Positions 1 through 8,019 of a stretch of DNA of 64,000 nt are shown in pieces. The notes beneath the pieces are model-generated. The model did not search any database, was not told where the DNA came from, and saw only the letters and a list, made by a program, of their open reading frames with translations. The position numbers and the translations under genes were made by a program. Source of the DNA: Planctomycetota bacterium (GTDB lineage: Bacteria > Planctomycetota > Planctomycetia > Isosphaerales > Isosphaeraceae); the NCBI GenBank assembly GCA_028291545.1, contig JAQGHR010000052.1, positions 62,001 to 126,000 of the forward strand, given 5' to 3'. The stretch's first letter is position 1, and every line of letters begins with the position of its first letter.

Positions 1-100
1 CCCGAAAGTGGACATCCCCAATACGCCGATGCCTCGCACCGTCATCTGCATCGACCTGTTGTTCAGGTCGATTTCGACCACAAAGCGGGAGGAGGGCAAG

Positions 101-1207
101 ATGTCCGACAGGCTTCCGCTGATCAGAGAGTTCCACGGGACGAGATCCTTCGGGACGAAGGAGAACCTCGTCCTCCAGGAGGAGAAGGCGGCGGAACTCT
201 ACCGAACGCTCGAACCCGAGGAGGCACGGGAACTCGCCCGGAGCGCCCTCGTGTCCTTCGACCCCAGCAAGTCCGGCGGCACGGAAGAGATCCTGCGCAA
301 CCTGGCCTGCCTCCGACCCGGAACCCTGGACGAGTTCCATTCAACCCTGGTCGGTCTGGGCATCTTCTACCCGCCCGTGATCTACCAGGGCGGCTCCACC
401 GAGGTCGTCGCACGGATCCTCGACGGACTGCCCGGCGAGAATCCGGACCACATGCTCCTCGCCCTGGCCTGGATCGGCGGCGACGGGGTGCGGGACGCCT
501 TCCGAAGCTGGCGGGATGCTCCGCCCGGATGGGCCTCCGGTCTCCACATCCCGCCCCATCGGTATGCGGAACAGGCGGGCTGGGAACTGACGGGCGAAGG
601 CACACGGCGAGACCTCTTCGTTCGGACCTGCCATCCTCTCGTGCAGCCGGGCGACGAGGTGAGGGATGCGGGCATCGCCGGGGTCGTGGCCGATCATGAG
701 GAGACGTGCCGCTGGTGCGACCGGGGCATGACCACGCTGCTCGACCTGGACCTCGCCTCCCCGGCCCTGGCGTACCTCGGCCTGGGAGGCCGTCGCCTCC
801 GGATCGCCACCTGCGACGTTTGCACCTGCTACGGGACGGTGTTCACCGACATCGACATGGACGGCGGGTCGTCGTGGCACGAGGGCAACCGGAAGCCGGG
901 CTACCTGCCCGATGGCACGGCCGATTGGCCCCGGATGAGGCACGACAGCCTCGGCTTCGGCGACGAGCCACGCCCCTGGCTCGAAGCGGCGGACTGGCTC
1001 GTGCCGGGCGTCCGCTTCTCGCAGGTCGGGGGATATCCGACCTGGATCCAGGACGCCGAATATCCTTGCTGCCCTAGCTGCGATCGGGCGATGCCATTCG
1101 TTGCCCAGATCTCCAACGACGACTGGGACGAGTACGCCGAGGGAATCCACTACATGTTCGTTTGCCGTGATTGCGGTGTGGCGGCCACCAGCTATCAGCA
1201 GAGTTGA
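101..1207 (+). CDS. DUF1963-like protein with zinc-ribbon cysteines
   Basis: Protein of 368 residues. The start at 101 is chosen because GGAGG lies 6-11 bases upstream; an earlier in-frame ATG at 8 would add 31 residues with no ribosome site. The C-terminal half has CRWC and CDVC pairs, the string GGYPTWIQ, then CPSC and CRDC pairs. The GG-x-P-x-W-I-Q string is the hallmark of the DUF1963/YwqG-like fold and the cysteine pairs suggest one or two zinc sites. The N-terminal part (HEAT-like, with leucine-rich helices) is not recognised. It stands alone, 120 bp upstream of a ribbon-helix-helix gene on the same strand. Function is unknown; the family is often next to contact-dependent or toxin-immunity genes, which I cannot show here. 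Confidence 0.7.
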   Translation: MSDRLPLIREFHGTRSFGTKENLVLQEEKAAELYRTLEPEEARELARSALVSFDPSKSGGTEEILRNLACLRPGTLDEFHSTLVGLGIFYPPVIYQGGSTEVVARILDGLPGENPDHMLLALAWIGGDGVRDAFRSWRDAPPGWASGLHIPPHRYAEQAGWELTGEGTRRDLFVRTCHPLVQPGDEVRDAGIAGVVADHEETCRWCDRGMTTLLDLDLASPALAYLGLGGRRLRIATCDVCTCYGTVFTDIDMDGGSSWHEGNRKPGYLPDGTADWPRMRHDSLGFGDEPRPWLEAADWLVPGVRFSQVGGYPTWIQDAEYPCCPSCDRAMPFVAQISNDDWDEYAEGIHYMFVCRDCGVAATSYQQS

Positions 1208-1328
1208 GGCGATCCCGATGGACCGATTCGTGAGAGCGTCGCAGCCGCAGGAGAGTTTCGGCCCAAAATCGGGATTACCCGCCGGGATTGTGCCATGAAA
1301 CATGGAGCGTTGCGACTATATTATTGCG

Positions 1329-1544
1329 ATGGCACGCACGGCGAATCCCAACACTGAGAAGCTCACCAGGCAGGTGATGTTCATGCTGCAACCCTCGCTC
1401 TACGCCGAGTTCGAGGGGAAGTGCCGGTCGCAGTACAGGACCGTCTCCGAGGTGCTCCGGGGCATGATCCTGGAATTCGTGCGTGAGGGAACGGATAATA
1501 GCGAGGCCGAGTCCGACGACGGTCACGGCAAGGAATCGAGGTGA
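1329..1544 (+). CDS. Small ribbon-helix-helix-like DNA-binding protein
   Basis: Protein of 71 residues with a strand-helix-helix pattern (TRQVMFMLQPSLYAEF, then RTVSEVLRGMILEFV) typical of CopG/Arc-type repressors that bind as dimers. The start at 1329 begins with MARTANPN; an in-frame ATG at 1302 is also possible, and neither has a clear ribosome site. A TATATT hexamer at about 1317 could be a -10 box. The stop overlaps the start of the following Rep-like gene (GTGA), so the two are almost certainly co-translated. By analogy with plasmid copy-control genes it probably represses the rep operon; this is inference from position. Confidence 0.6.
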   Translation: MARTANPNTEKLTRQVMFMLQPSLYAEFEGKCRSQYRTVSEVLRGMILEFVREGTDNSEAESDDGHGKESR

Positions 1545-3163
1545 ATGGATTGTCGCAGCATGGAAGCGTCTCGGCGTGCAAGGCACCAAGGAAGGCGGTC
1601 TGGAAGAAGACGAGAAAACGTAGGGACACGCCCCAGGCGTGGCTCAGGCGGCTGACCTGCCCGTTCGATTTCGGCCTGAAAGTCACGACGACCGACCCAA
1701 AGACGAAGAAGTCGTCCTCGCACCCGGTGCATTGCAACCGGAACCGGGACATCCTGGCGGCATTCCGGGACGACCGCCGCTGGAGGTACGTCGATCGCCT
1801 GAACAACGAGATGCTGGACGCCCACTGGGACGGCGACGAGACGTTCTACTTGACGGGTGCCGGGTCGTCGAAGTGCGCCCTGGCCCTCTTCAACTTCGAC
1901 ATCGACTGCCACGCCTCCGGCTCGCCCGAGGGTGCATCCGAGGCTGCCGAGTACCTCAAGGCCAACTTCTTCCTCGACCTCTACCACGAGCCGTCCACGA
2001 ACGGGCGAGGGCGCCACGGCTACTTCATCCTCGACAAGTTCGGCCTGAACGCCGAGGGCGTGAAGGAACTCCTGAAGGGCCTGGAGCGCCGCCTGAACGA
2101 GCATCTGCTCTCGAAGGGGTTCGACATCGAGTTGTTCGAGATCAAGGGGCTGCCGCCCGTCCTCACCTGGGGCGACGACGGCGAGGTCACGAACTACACG
2201 GCCGGCACCCTGGCGAAGATCCCCCGTGAGGTCCACCGGTTCGAGGAGTGGAAGCGGACGACCGTGGTCACCGACCGGGATGTCCGCAGGTTGATGTCCA
2301 GGCTCCGGACCACGGCACCGGCGGAGGTCTCTATCACGCCCAAGCCAGGCACGGCGAGGACCGTCGCCGAGATCGCCGTCCGGGGCTCAATGACGAGCGA
2401 GGTCTCCGCCAAGCCACGAGCTTCGGGCTCGATGACCGGCAAGGTGATCGGCGAGGGCGAGTTGGCGCAGCTTGCCGAGGGCGGCCACTACTGGAACGTC
2501 GCCGCCTCATTGATGGCGCATCACACGCTGAGGACTACAAGGCGCACGATCGTGAGGACCGAGGACGTGGCGATCTTCCTGGCGTGCCTGAAGTTCTTCA
2601 CGGGGCGGATGAACGCCGACGGCACCCTGCCGGTCGAGCGGTTCGAGGGCCTGTGGTCGGCGATGTACGAGTCTGGGGATGTCGGGAGGGCGTTCGATTG
2701 CCACCGGTTCAAGGCGATCAGGGACTACCTCTCCGGCCTGGGCCTGCTGGACTGGCAGGACAGGACGTTCGTGGCGCCGAGGTTGGACCGTTTCGGAACC
2801 AGGAAGAAGGGGCGGGCCTGCAAGTGGAGGGCGGGCGAGGCGCTCATGGAGATGCTGGCCTGGGAGAAAGGCGTCGAAGTCGTCGGTGCGACGCAGGGCG
2901 AAGACGTTCGGGATGAGCGACGGGAAGGAGAGGGAGAGGAGGAGGCATCCTTGGTAGGAACACACGCCTCTGACCCTTCTTCTCCCGTCTGCATGAAGCT
3001 CAACGAGGTCATCCGCTCGCTCACGAGGGTAGCCGAAGGCGAAGAGATCAGGCCAATCGAGCAAGTTGAAGGCGGGAGAAAGACTCTACGCCTCCCCTCG
3101 CCCGAGCAACTGACACTCATGGTGCTCGACTACGAGGATTCGATGGAGCGGCTCGCCGCCTGA
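1541..3163 (+). CDS. Plasmid-type replication initiator/primase-like protein (copy 1)
   Basis: Protein of 540 residues starting at a GTG that overlaps the TGA of the previous gene by 4 nt. Residues about 120-175 contain FNFDIDCH followed by HEPSTNGRGRHGYF, an Asp-x-Asp core and a glycine-rich strand as in archaeo-eukaryotic-type primase/Rep domains. The C-terminal 250 residues look like a helical winged-helix region (GHYWNVAASLMAHHT, YLSGLGLLDW). The protein at 39585-41219 shares the same core (CIDIDCH, STNGRGIHAY) and downstream EIKG-PPV string, so the two are paralogues. A likely role is initiation or priming of replication of a plasmid-like part of this island. No origin repeats were found beside it. 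Confidence 0.6.
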   Translation: MNGLSQHGSVSACKAPRKAVWKKTRKRRDTPQAWLRRLTCPFDFGLKVTTTDPKTKKSSSHPVHCNRNRDILAAFRDDRRWRYVDRLNNEMLDAHWDGDETFYLTGAGSSKCALALFNFDIDCHASGSPEGASEAAEYLKANFFLDLYHEPSTNGRGRHGYFILDKFGLNAEGVKELLKGLERRLNEHLLSKGFDIELFEIKGLPPVLTWGDDGEVTNYTAGTLAKIPREVHRFEEWKRTTVVTDRDVRRLMSRLRTTAPAEVSITPKPGTARTVAEIAVRGSMTSEVSAKPRASGSMTGKVIGEGELAQLAEGGHYWNVAASLMAHHTLRTTRRTIVRTEDVAIFLACLKFFTGRMNADGTLPVERFEGLWSAMYESGDVGRAFDCHRFKAIRDYLSGLGLLDWQDRTFVAPRLDRFGTRKKGRACKWRAGEALMEMLAWEKGVEVVGATQGEDVRDERREGEGEEEASLVGTHASDPSSPVCMKLNEVIRSLTRVAEGEEIRPIEQVEGGRKTLRLPSPEQLTLMVLDYEDSMERLAA

Positions 3164-3299
3164 TGCGTCGCAACCGAGTCCCGCCATCGCTGGGTTGCTC
3201 CGGCGTCGGGACGATTGACGAGTTCGTTGCGGTCCTGAGAAGCTGATGCGGTCTGACCGAAGTTGGACGCTCAAATTCTGCGAGCGAGCGAGGGTAAAT

Positions 3300-3851
3300 A
3301 TGGCGGACGACGGTCTCGGGCCGATCGACCTGACGGGGCGATGGGTCGGCTTCTACCGATACCGCCTACACGAACTCGGGACGTTCCCGATCACCGCCGA
3401 GGTCCGCCAGGAGTGCGACCGGATCACGGGCGAGATGTACGACCAGATCACCAGCCGTGAGGAACTCCTCGACACGCTCATCGAGGCCAACCGGGACGAC
3501 CTCTCCCCCGGCCGGAGGCTGCGGCTGGAGGCGTCGATCCGCCGGTTCGGCGTCGGGGAGGTCATCGTCAACTCCCGCCTGCCGGAAACGTCCGACATCG
3601 AGGGGAAGGTCGCCGACGGCCTGGTGGAGTTCACCAAGGCGTACCGGGGGGCGTCCGAGGTCGAGTGGTCCGTGGGCGGCAAGCAGATCGGATCGGAGAC
3701 GAGGCGTGGGCACAAGGTCCATTACTCCGGTCGGCTCGACCGGGAAGTGGGGTGCATCGCCGGGGAGTGGGTGATCCGAAGGAGGGGCCTGTTTGGCCGC
3801 TTCCTCCCGCCCGAGGCACGAGGCGGCTTCGAACTCTACCGGAAGTCGTGA
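3300..3851 (+). CDS. Hypothetical protein
   Basis: Protein of 183 residues starting MADDGLGPIDLTGRW; GAGGG lies about 10 bases upstream of the ATG at 3300. It begins with a strand (LTGRWVGFYRYR) and ends with alternating hydrophobic strands (VHYSGRLDREVGCIAGEWVIRR), suggesting a small beta-barrel of the lipocalin-like kind often seen in unknown proteins opening with TGxWxGxY. There is no signal peptide or membrane segment. It lies on the same strand as the Rep-like gene, 136 bp downstream. No function is assigned. Confidence 0.55.
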   Translation: MADDGLGPIDLTGRWVGFYRYRLHELGTFPITAEVRQECDRITGEMYDQITSREELLDTLIEANRDDLSPGRRLRLEASIRRFGVGEVIVNSRLPETSDIEGKVADGLVEFTKAYRGASEVEWSVGGKQIGSETRRGHKVHYSGRLDREVGCIAGEWVIRRRGLFGRFLPPEARGGFELYRKS

Positions 3852-4109
3852 GCAGGGTCGCCGAGCATGGCGACGAGGACCAGCGGGCCACCTCGAACCG
3901 CTTCAAGCCGGGGTCGCCCCCGATCGGGCTTGAGGGTCGTGGCACACCGCCAGGAAGGACCACAGGCGGTCCGGATGGCTCGTGCAGGGACGTGGCTCAC
4001 TTGAACCAACGACGGCTCCTGGACGACCCTGGAGCTTCTGGTGACATGATGACGGCGGCACGCCGACCGACAGCAACCGGTCCAGCGACGCCCACGGATC
4101 CGGCGTACA

Positions 4110-5291
4110 TCAGGATGACGCCACCGCCTCCCGCACCGCCCAGCCGATCTCGGGGCGCAGGGCGAGCGTCCCCGAGTCCTGGGCCACGCCCACGAAGCCG
4201 CCCAGGAACTCCATCGGGAAGGTCTTGTCGAGGTACTCCCAGCGGAATGGGGCGCACGACAGCCCGCCTGGGAACGACTCGATCGTCGGACCATGGGCGA
4301 ATGCCCGCCGTTCGTCCTCAAACGAATAGAGCATCTCCTCGACTCCTCGGCCCTCATCCTCGAAGAATCCCCCGATCGGCACGCTGGCGTGCCCCGTGCG
4401 ATAATCCTTCAAATAGGGGAAGAAGGCCGTGATCCAGCCGGTGATGACCGGGCCACCGCTCTGGTTGTTGATCTTGTACAACGACCGCCAGAACGCCACG
4501 TCCACGTCCCCTCGTGAGGCCCGGACGAACTGACGGAGGATCGGTCGCAGGAACTCGATCCACCTCGCCAGGCCGAACTCGGCGAACGCTTCGGCCCGCC
4601 CGGCGAGCGACTGCCAGTCCTCGGTCGTGCCTTCCAGGGCGATCGCCGGGATCCCGCAGAGGGTATGCAGGGCGTAATCGAAGTATGACCTCATGGCGTC
4701 GAGGAGCACGACCTCCGAGGCGGCCCGTTCCACAGGGCCGGTGGTCGAGAAGGTGGGCACGAACAGGTCGATCGCAGGCCCCACGTGGTCCCGCACCTTC
4801 TTCGAGAACTCGGCGAAGACCTCGGGCCACGGGTTCTCGGGCGACCCCTTCACGAAGTCGTCTCGCCGCACGTCGATCGTCAGCCGACCCGGATGGCGGA
4901 CCAGCCTCGGGCGCAACTCCTCGGCGTGGGCGTTGACGTGGTTGGCGACCGCCTGGGCGATCATGAGCCAGAGGGTATCCGGGGAGAGGATCAGGGGGCG
5001 GTGGTCCAGGAAGGCCCGGTGGACGGCGGCCACGACCGGGTGGAACGCCACACCTCCCAGCAGCCTGCCGTGATAGCGGGTGCAGGCTTCGACCGGCCGG
5101 GATGGTGGCGTCTCGGGCAGGGCGATCGAGAGTCCCCGCCTCGCCAGTGCTTCGACCCTCCGGCGGTGGTGCTCGGGGACGCCCCTGGTGAGCAAGGCTT
5201 CGACGGCCTGCTTGTACGAAACCTCGGGGAGGGGGCTCTTCGCCCGCACGACATCCGAGACCTCGAAGGTGGTCGCCGTGGTCGTCTTCAT
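4110..5291 (-). CDS. DUF4419 domain protein
   Basis: Protein of 393 residues reading right to left. Residues about 85-150 (PLILSPDTLWLMIAQAVANHVNAHAEELR) and 290-320 (INNQSGGPVITGWITAFFPYL) are the recognisable conserved blocks of the DUF4419 family. That family has no established biochemical function. The start ATG at 5291 is the first in frame and is followed by MKTTTATTFEVSDVVRA. The gene is flanked by gene-poor stretches on both sides, so it is probably its own transcription unit. No catalytic motif stands out. Confidence 0.8.
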   Translation of the reverse strand: MKTTTATTFEVSDVVRAKSPLPEVSYKQAVEALLTRGVPEHHRRRVEALARRGLSIALPETPPSRPVEACTRYHGRLLGGVAFHPVVAAVHRAFLDHRPLILSPDTLWLMIAQAVANHVNAHAEELRPRLVRHPGRLTIDVRRDDFVKGSPENPWPEVFAEFSKKVRDHVGPAIDLFVPTFSTTGPVERAASEVVLLDAMRSYFDYALHTLCGIPAIALEGTTEDWQSLAGRAEAFAEFGLARWIEFLRPILRQFVRASRGDVDVAFWRSLYKINNQSGGPVITGWITAFFPYLKDYRTGHASVPIGGFFEDEGRGVEEMLYSFEDERRAFAHGPTIESFPGGLSCAPFRWEYLDKTFPMEFLGGFVGVAQDSGTLALRPEIGWAVREAVASS

Positions 5292-5799
5292 CGGTTGCTC
5301 CGTTGCGGACCTCTGCGGAAGTGGCGAGGGTTCCGGCGTCGGGCCGTTTCCGCCTCACGCCATTGTATCGAGGGCCGGATGCCGCCGCCCGTCGGGGGAG
5401 GAGAGCCGCAGGTGCCGGCACATGTCTCGAACCTTGGCGCAGTGGCGCATTTTCAGCAGCGGCGATTTTTTCGGGACCTCGATCGTGGATATCTTGAGAC
5501 GTACACGGAGAAAATCGAAATCGCAAACAAATAGGAAGGCAACCACCGTTGTCAGTCCACCGACCGGGGGTAGGGAACCATTTTTTCACGATTCGTCCTG
5601 GATTTCTTGGGTCTTTTTGAATGTTGAACGACCCAATGTTCGGGCAGGTGTCATGTGCATCACCCTGCCGTGATCGGGGAGCCATGCACGAGTCGCCGCC
5701 GACTCGTGCATGGCAACTCGGAGATGATGCTCGTTCTCCGCACCATTCACGCCGGTGTCATCGGGGCGGCAGGTCATCCCGCCGCCCCACTCGAAATGT
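5292..5799. other. Gene-poor spacer with hairpins
   Basis: I find no convincing gene here. The stretch 5490-5640 is clearly more AT-rich than its surroundings. It contains a perfect 15-bp stem-loop (5681-5714), two copies of the TGACACC leader (GGTGTCA on + at 5647-5653 and 5754-5760), and a GC-rich hairpin just after the downstream gene's stop (about 5763-5795, GGGGCGGC / GCCGCCCC). Confidence 0.5.
5681..5714. terminator. Perfect 15-bp stem-loop
   Basis: GCCATGCACGAGTCG at 5681-5695, a 4-base loop, and its exact reverse complement at 5700-5714. There is no T-run on either side, so it is either a factor-dependent terminator or an RNA-processing/operator site between the minus-strand gene array and the DUF4419 gene. 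Confidence 0.4.
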
Positions 5800-6270
5800 T
5801 CAAGCCGCAAGGTCTTCGCTGGTCAAGCCGAACGCATCCAGTGCCGCCGCAAGCTCTGCCGGATCATCCGCACCGGCATCCACCGCCCAGTCCAGCCAGC
5901 CGTTGATCGGATCCGACCGTTCGGTTGGGTGGGGACGACCCTGGAAATCCATGTCGTGTCGGGTCATCCCGGCCCTGTAGTCGTAAACGTCAGGGCTTTG
6001 TCCTCGACCCCCTATCTTGCGGTCGTACCGAACCCACAAGATCGCCCATTTGAGCAGGGTGCGGATCATCGGCTCGGGGTTCTTGCCCCTGACGACCAGC
6101 CGGCTCCACTGGTCCCACATCTTGCCGATCATCTCCGCCACCGCATCGTCCCGCTTGCGTCGGTGCCACTTTCTAAAGGAATCGTGAGCCGCCGCCGTCG
6201 TCCGCTTGAACGCCAGCGCCATGAACCTGTCCTGCTCCGCCCGCCAGTCGATTCCGTCGATCATGTCCAT
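5800..6270 (-). CDS. Conserved hypothetical protein of planctomycete type (sigma-region-2-like helix bundle)
   Basis: Protein of 156 residues. The central block RRKRDDAVAEMIGKMWDQW followed by GKNPEPMIRTLLKWAILWVR is a pattern I know from a large planctomycete family whose helical N-terminus resembles an ECF sigma region 2 but which lacks an obvious region 4. GGAG occurs about 12 bases upstream of the ATG at 6270. It is the most downstream gene of the minus-strand array. It may bind DNA or RNA polymerase; this is not shown by the sequence. Confidence 0.6.
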   Translation of the reverse strand: MDMIDGIDWRAEQDRFMALAFKRTTAAAHDSFRKWHRRKRDDAVAEMIGKMWDQWSRLVVRGKNPEPMIRTLLKWAILWVRYDRKIGGRGQSPDVYDYRAGMTRHDMDFQGRPHPTERSDPINGWLDWAVDAGADDPAELAAALDAFGLTSEDLAA

Positions 6271-6385
6271 CGCCTGCGTCTCCGATCAGGGCCGTTGGTT
6301 GATTCCGACGGCCCTGACCGGGGTGTCAGGGATGGCGAGGCTACGGTTAGTCCGGGCGATCAGGCCGGTGGTCGAGGCGTCATCA

Positions 6386-6610
6386 TCAATGTGCGCTCAA
6401 GGGCTCCACCCCCAGGAGCCGCAGGCCATAGCTCCCGGCCTCGGCGAGTTGGACGATCAGTTCACCCGGCTCGTCGAAGACAGGCACGACACGCAACCGG
6501 TGACAGAGTGCGGGGGCCGACCGGAACCCGTAGAATCTACGGGCTTGGCGTGCGTCATCGTCGGCCCGGAAGCGGAACCCAAGCCCGTATAATCTACCGG
6601 CATGTCGCAT
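6386..6610 (-). CDS. Small hypothetical protein partly encoded by the palindromic repeat
   Basis: Possible protein of 74 residues. Its first half (GRLYGLGFRFRADDD, ARRFYGF) is encoded by two copies of the CCCGTAGAATCTACGGG-type palindrome and looks like repeat-derived sequence. The second half (RVVPVFDEPGELIVQLAEAG, then LLGVEPLSAH) reads like a normal protein. The true start could be internal. It ends 58 bp before a TGACACC copy. Either a short real gene extended by repeat insertion or a decaying fragment. Confidence 0.4.
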   Translation of the reverse strand: MRHAGRLYGLGFRFRADDDARQARRFYGFRSAPALCHRLRVVPVFDEPGELIVQLAEAGSYGLRLLGVEPLSAH

Positions 6611-6656
6611 GTCATCGTCGGCCCGATGAAGGAGCCGAACCCGTAGATTCTACCGG
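6527..6656. repeat. Three tandem copies of a 56-57-bp unit built on a palindrome
   Basis: CCCGTAGAATCTACGGG at 6527-6543, CCCGTATAATCTACCGG at 6584-6600 and CCCGTAGATTCTACCGG at 6640-6656. The segments between share GTCATCGTCGGCCCG. Single related copies occur at 11441-11457, inside a gene, and 42375-42391. The core GTAGAATCTAC is self-complementary. Confidence 0.75.
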
Positions 6657-6676
6657 TTCGGCCTTCGTCGGCGGTG

Positions 6677-6922
6677 TCAGGCGGGCTCGAACTTGAAGTA
6701 GAACCTCGGCGACCCTTGGAACTTCAGGCTGCCCTTCACGCCATCGCACTTGCGGCGCACCACGACCAGCGGGGCAGCGAAGCCGATCACGTCATAGTCA
6801 TCCTGGAGTTGCCCCGTGTCCCACACCTGCCCGTGCTTGTCTTCGAGGGCCTCTCGGCTGCCGGGGTCGGCGTTGATCTCGGCGATCATCTGGCGGCGGG
6901 CGGGCTCGGTCGGGTCGGTCAT
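6677..6922 (-). CDS. Small conserved hypothetical protein (planctomycete family)
   Basis: Protein of 81 residues starting MTDPTEPARRQM. The pattern EINADPGSREALEDKHGQVW followed by GFAAPLVVVRRKCDGVKGSL and a final PRFYF is one I recognise as a family of about 80-residue planctomycete proteins present in many copies on chromosomes and plasmids; no function is known. The upstream in-frame ATG at 6958 would add 12 residues and is less likely. The stop codon is the TGA of a TGACACC motif. All-beta C-terminus, no catalytic residues evident. Confidence 0.7.
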   Translation of the reverse strand: MTDPTEPARRQMIAEINADPGSREALEDKHGQVWDTGQLQDDYDVIGFAAPLVVVRRKCDGVKGSLKFQGSPRFYFKFEPA

Positions 6923-7014
6923 GGCTTGTCCTTTGTTGGTTGCGGACGTTGATCTCACACTGGTCTTGCCGGTGTCAGGTTGCGATGATCTGGTTCAGGT
7001 AGTGCCGGAGCGGG

Positions 7015-7326
7015 TCAATATTCGTCCGGCAACAACACCGTCGTGCTGGAGCGGCGTCCGTTGTCGTCGGCGGCCTCGGTGATGATCCAGAGCTTCTCTC
7101 CTCGCAGCGTCCTGTACGCCGAGAGCAGCCGGGAGCCGTCGATCAGGGCCTCGTCGTTGAGGAGTCGGTCTTCCTCGCAGAGATCGGCACCCCAATAGCC
7201 ATCAAGATGCGCCCCGAGGAAGACCTCGGGGCACTGGCCGCTGGCTTGCATGGCTTCCAGGGCACCGGGCGTAACGCCGATCCGGCCGGGGTGGAACTTC
7301 GCTCGGGTACTCTCGATCGTGCTCAT
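7015..7326 (-). CDS. Conserved hypothetical protein (plasmid/island family)
   Basis: Protein of 103 residues. The features are RIGVTPGALEAMQASGQ near residue 18, a HLDGYWGADLCEEDRLLNDE block and a C-terminal strand pair KLWIITEAADDNGRR / STTVLLPDEY. I know this pattern from many plasmid-borne proteins, sometimes misannotated as a type I restriction subunit; it has no methylase or nuclease motif. It belongs to the minus-strand accessory array and is preceded by a TGACACC leader (7373-7379). Confidence 0.7.
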   Translation of the reverse strand: MSTIESTRAKFHPGRIGVTPGALEAMQASGQCPEVFLGAHLDGYWGADLCEEDRLLNDEALIDGSRLLSAYRTLRGEKLWIITEAADDNGRRSSTTVLLPDEY

Positions 7327-7430
7327 CGTGTCGATCCTATTCGGAAGGGTGGCTGTTCATATCCTCCTCGCCGGTGTCACTCAGGGACGGTCAGGTGACC
7401 GTCCCTGAGTCATTCATTTGCCCAACGACT

Positions 7431-7673
7431 TCACAGGGAGCCACACTCCCGACAGAGCCAGATTTCCTCTCCTGTCTCATGGTTTTCGGCCCAGAGGTCC
7501 ACGTCAGGCGTGGCCTCGCCGCATTCGTCGCACCCGTGATGGACGTTGCGGAAGTGATCCCGAGGTCGTGCCGGTTTCCTCGCCGCCTCCTCCTCGAAGC
7601 CGAAGTAGATCTGACCCTCATGGTCGTGGATCTCGATCTCAAGGTGCGCCTGCCGTTCACACATTGTCCGCAT
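7431..7673 (-). CDS. Small zinc-ribbon protein
   Basis: Protein of about 80 residues (start MRTMCERQAHLEI at 7673; a second ATG three codons on is equally possible). The C-terminal half holds CDEC and, 23 residues later, CREC, giving a four-cysteine zinc ribbon. The N-terminal half (HLEIEIHDHEGQIYFGF) is a short beta segment. Part of the minus-strand array. A long inverted repeat (GGGACGGTCA / TGACCGTCCC) lies between its stop and the next TGACACC copy and may end or separate the transcripts. Function unknown. Confidence 0.6.
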   Translation of the reverse strand: MRTMCERQAHLEIEIHDHEGQIYFGFEEEAARKPARPRDHFRNVHHGCDECGEATPDVDLWAENHETGEEIWLCRECGSL

Positions 7674-8019
7674 CGTGCGTCCTCGCCTCGGGTCGCCTCG
7701 GGAGGGGTCGCTCGTTGCGACCCCGATGCCCCGAGTCACGGTGTCAGCCGGTCATCCTCTGCTCGGCGGGTTCGGCGAAGGTGCGGTCCCAGTAGCGGTC
7801 GAGGTTCTAGTCGCCCGGTTCCTCGCCACTTCGGAGCAGTCGTGAACATGGGTTCGATGAAGGCTTCAGGTCGCATGTGGTCGTTTTTCATACTGAGAGT
7901 GAGCAAAAGTGCTTTGGGCTCGACACCAAGGCCACAGAGTGCGGAGAATAGCCGCTATCACCCTCCAACCCGTCGAGGTGGCGGGATGTTCGCATCAAAC
8001 AAGATTTGGACTCGTAATC
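7674..8019. other. Divergent intergenic region
   Basis: No gene seen. It separates the minus-strand gene ending at 7431 from the plus-strand gene starting at 8020. It holds a TGACACC copy (7740-7746) and a GC-rich hairpin GGGGTCGC / GCGACCCC at about 7706-7726. Confidence 0.4.

Noticed and set aside
4354..5685. A 443-residue minus-strand frame overlapping the DUF4419 gene
   Set aside because: Out of frame with DUF4419 and rich in Arg/Pro/Gly, the usual shadow composition.
7391..7660. An 89-residue minus-strand frame
   Set aside because: It overlaps the zinc-ribbon gene in another frame and is Arg/Ser/Thr-rich without a ribosome site.
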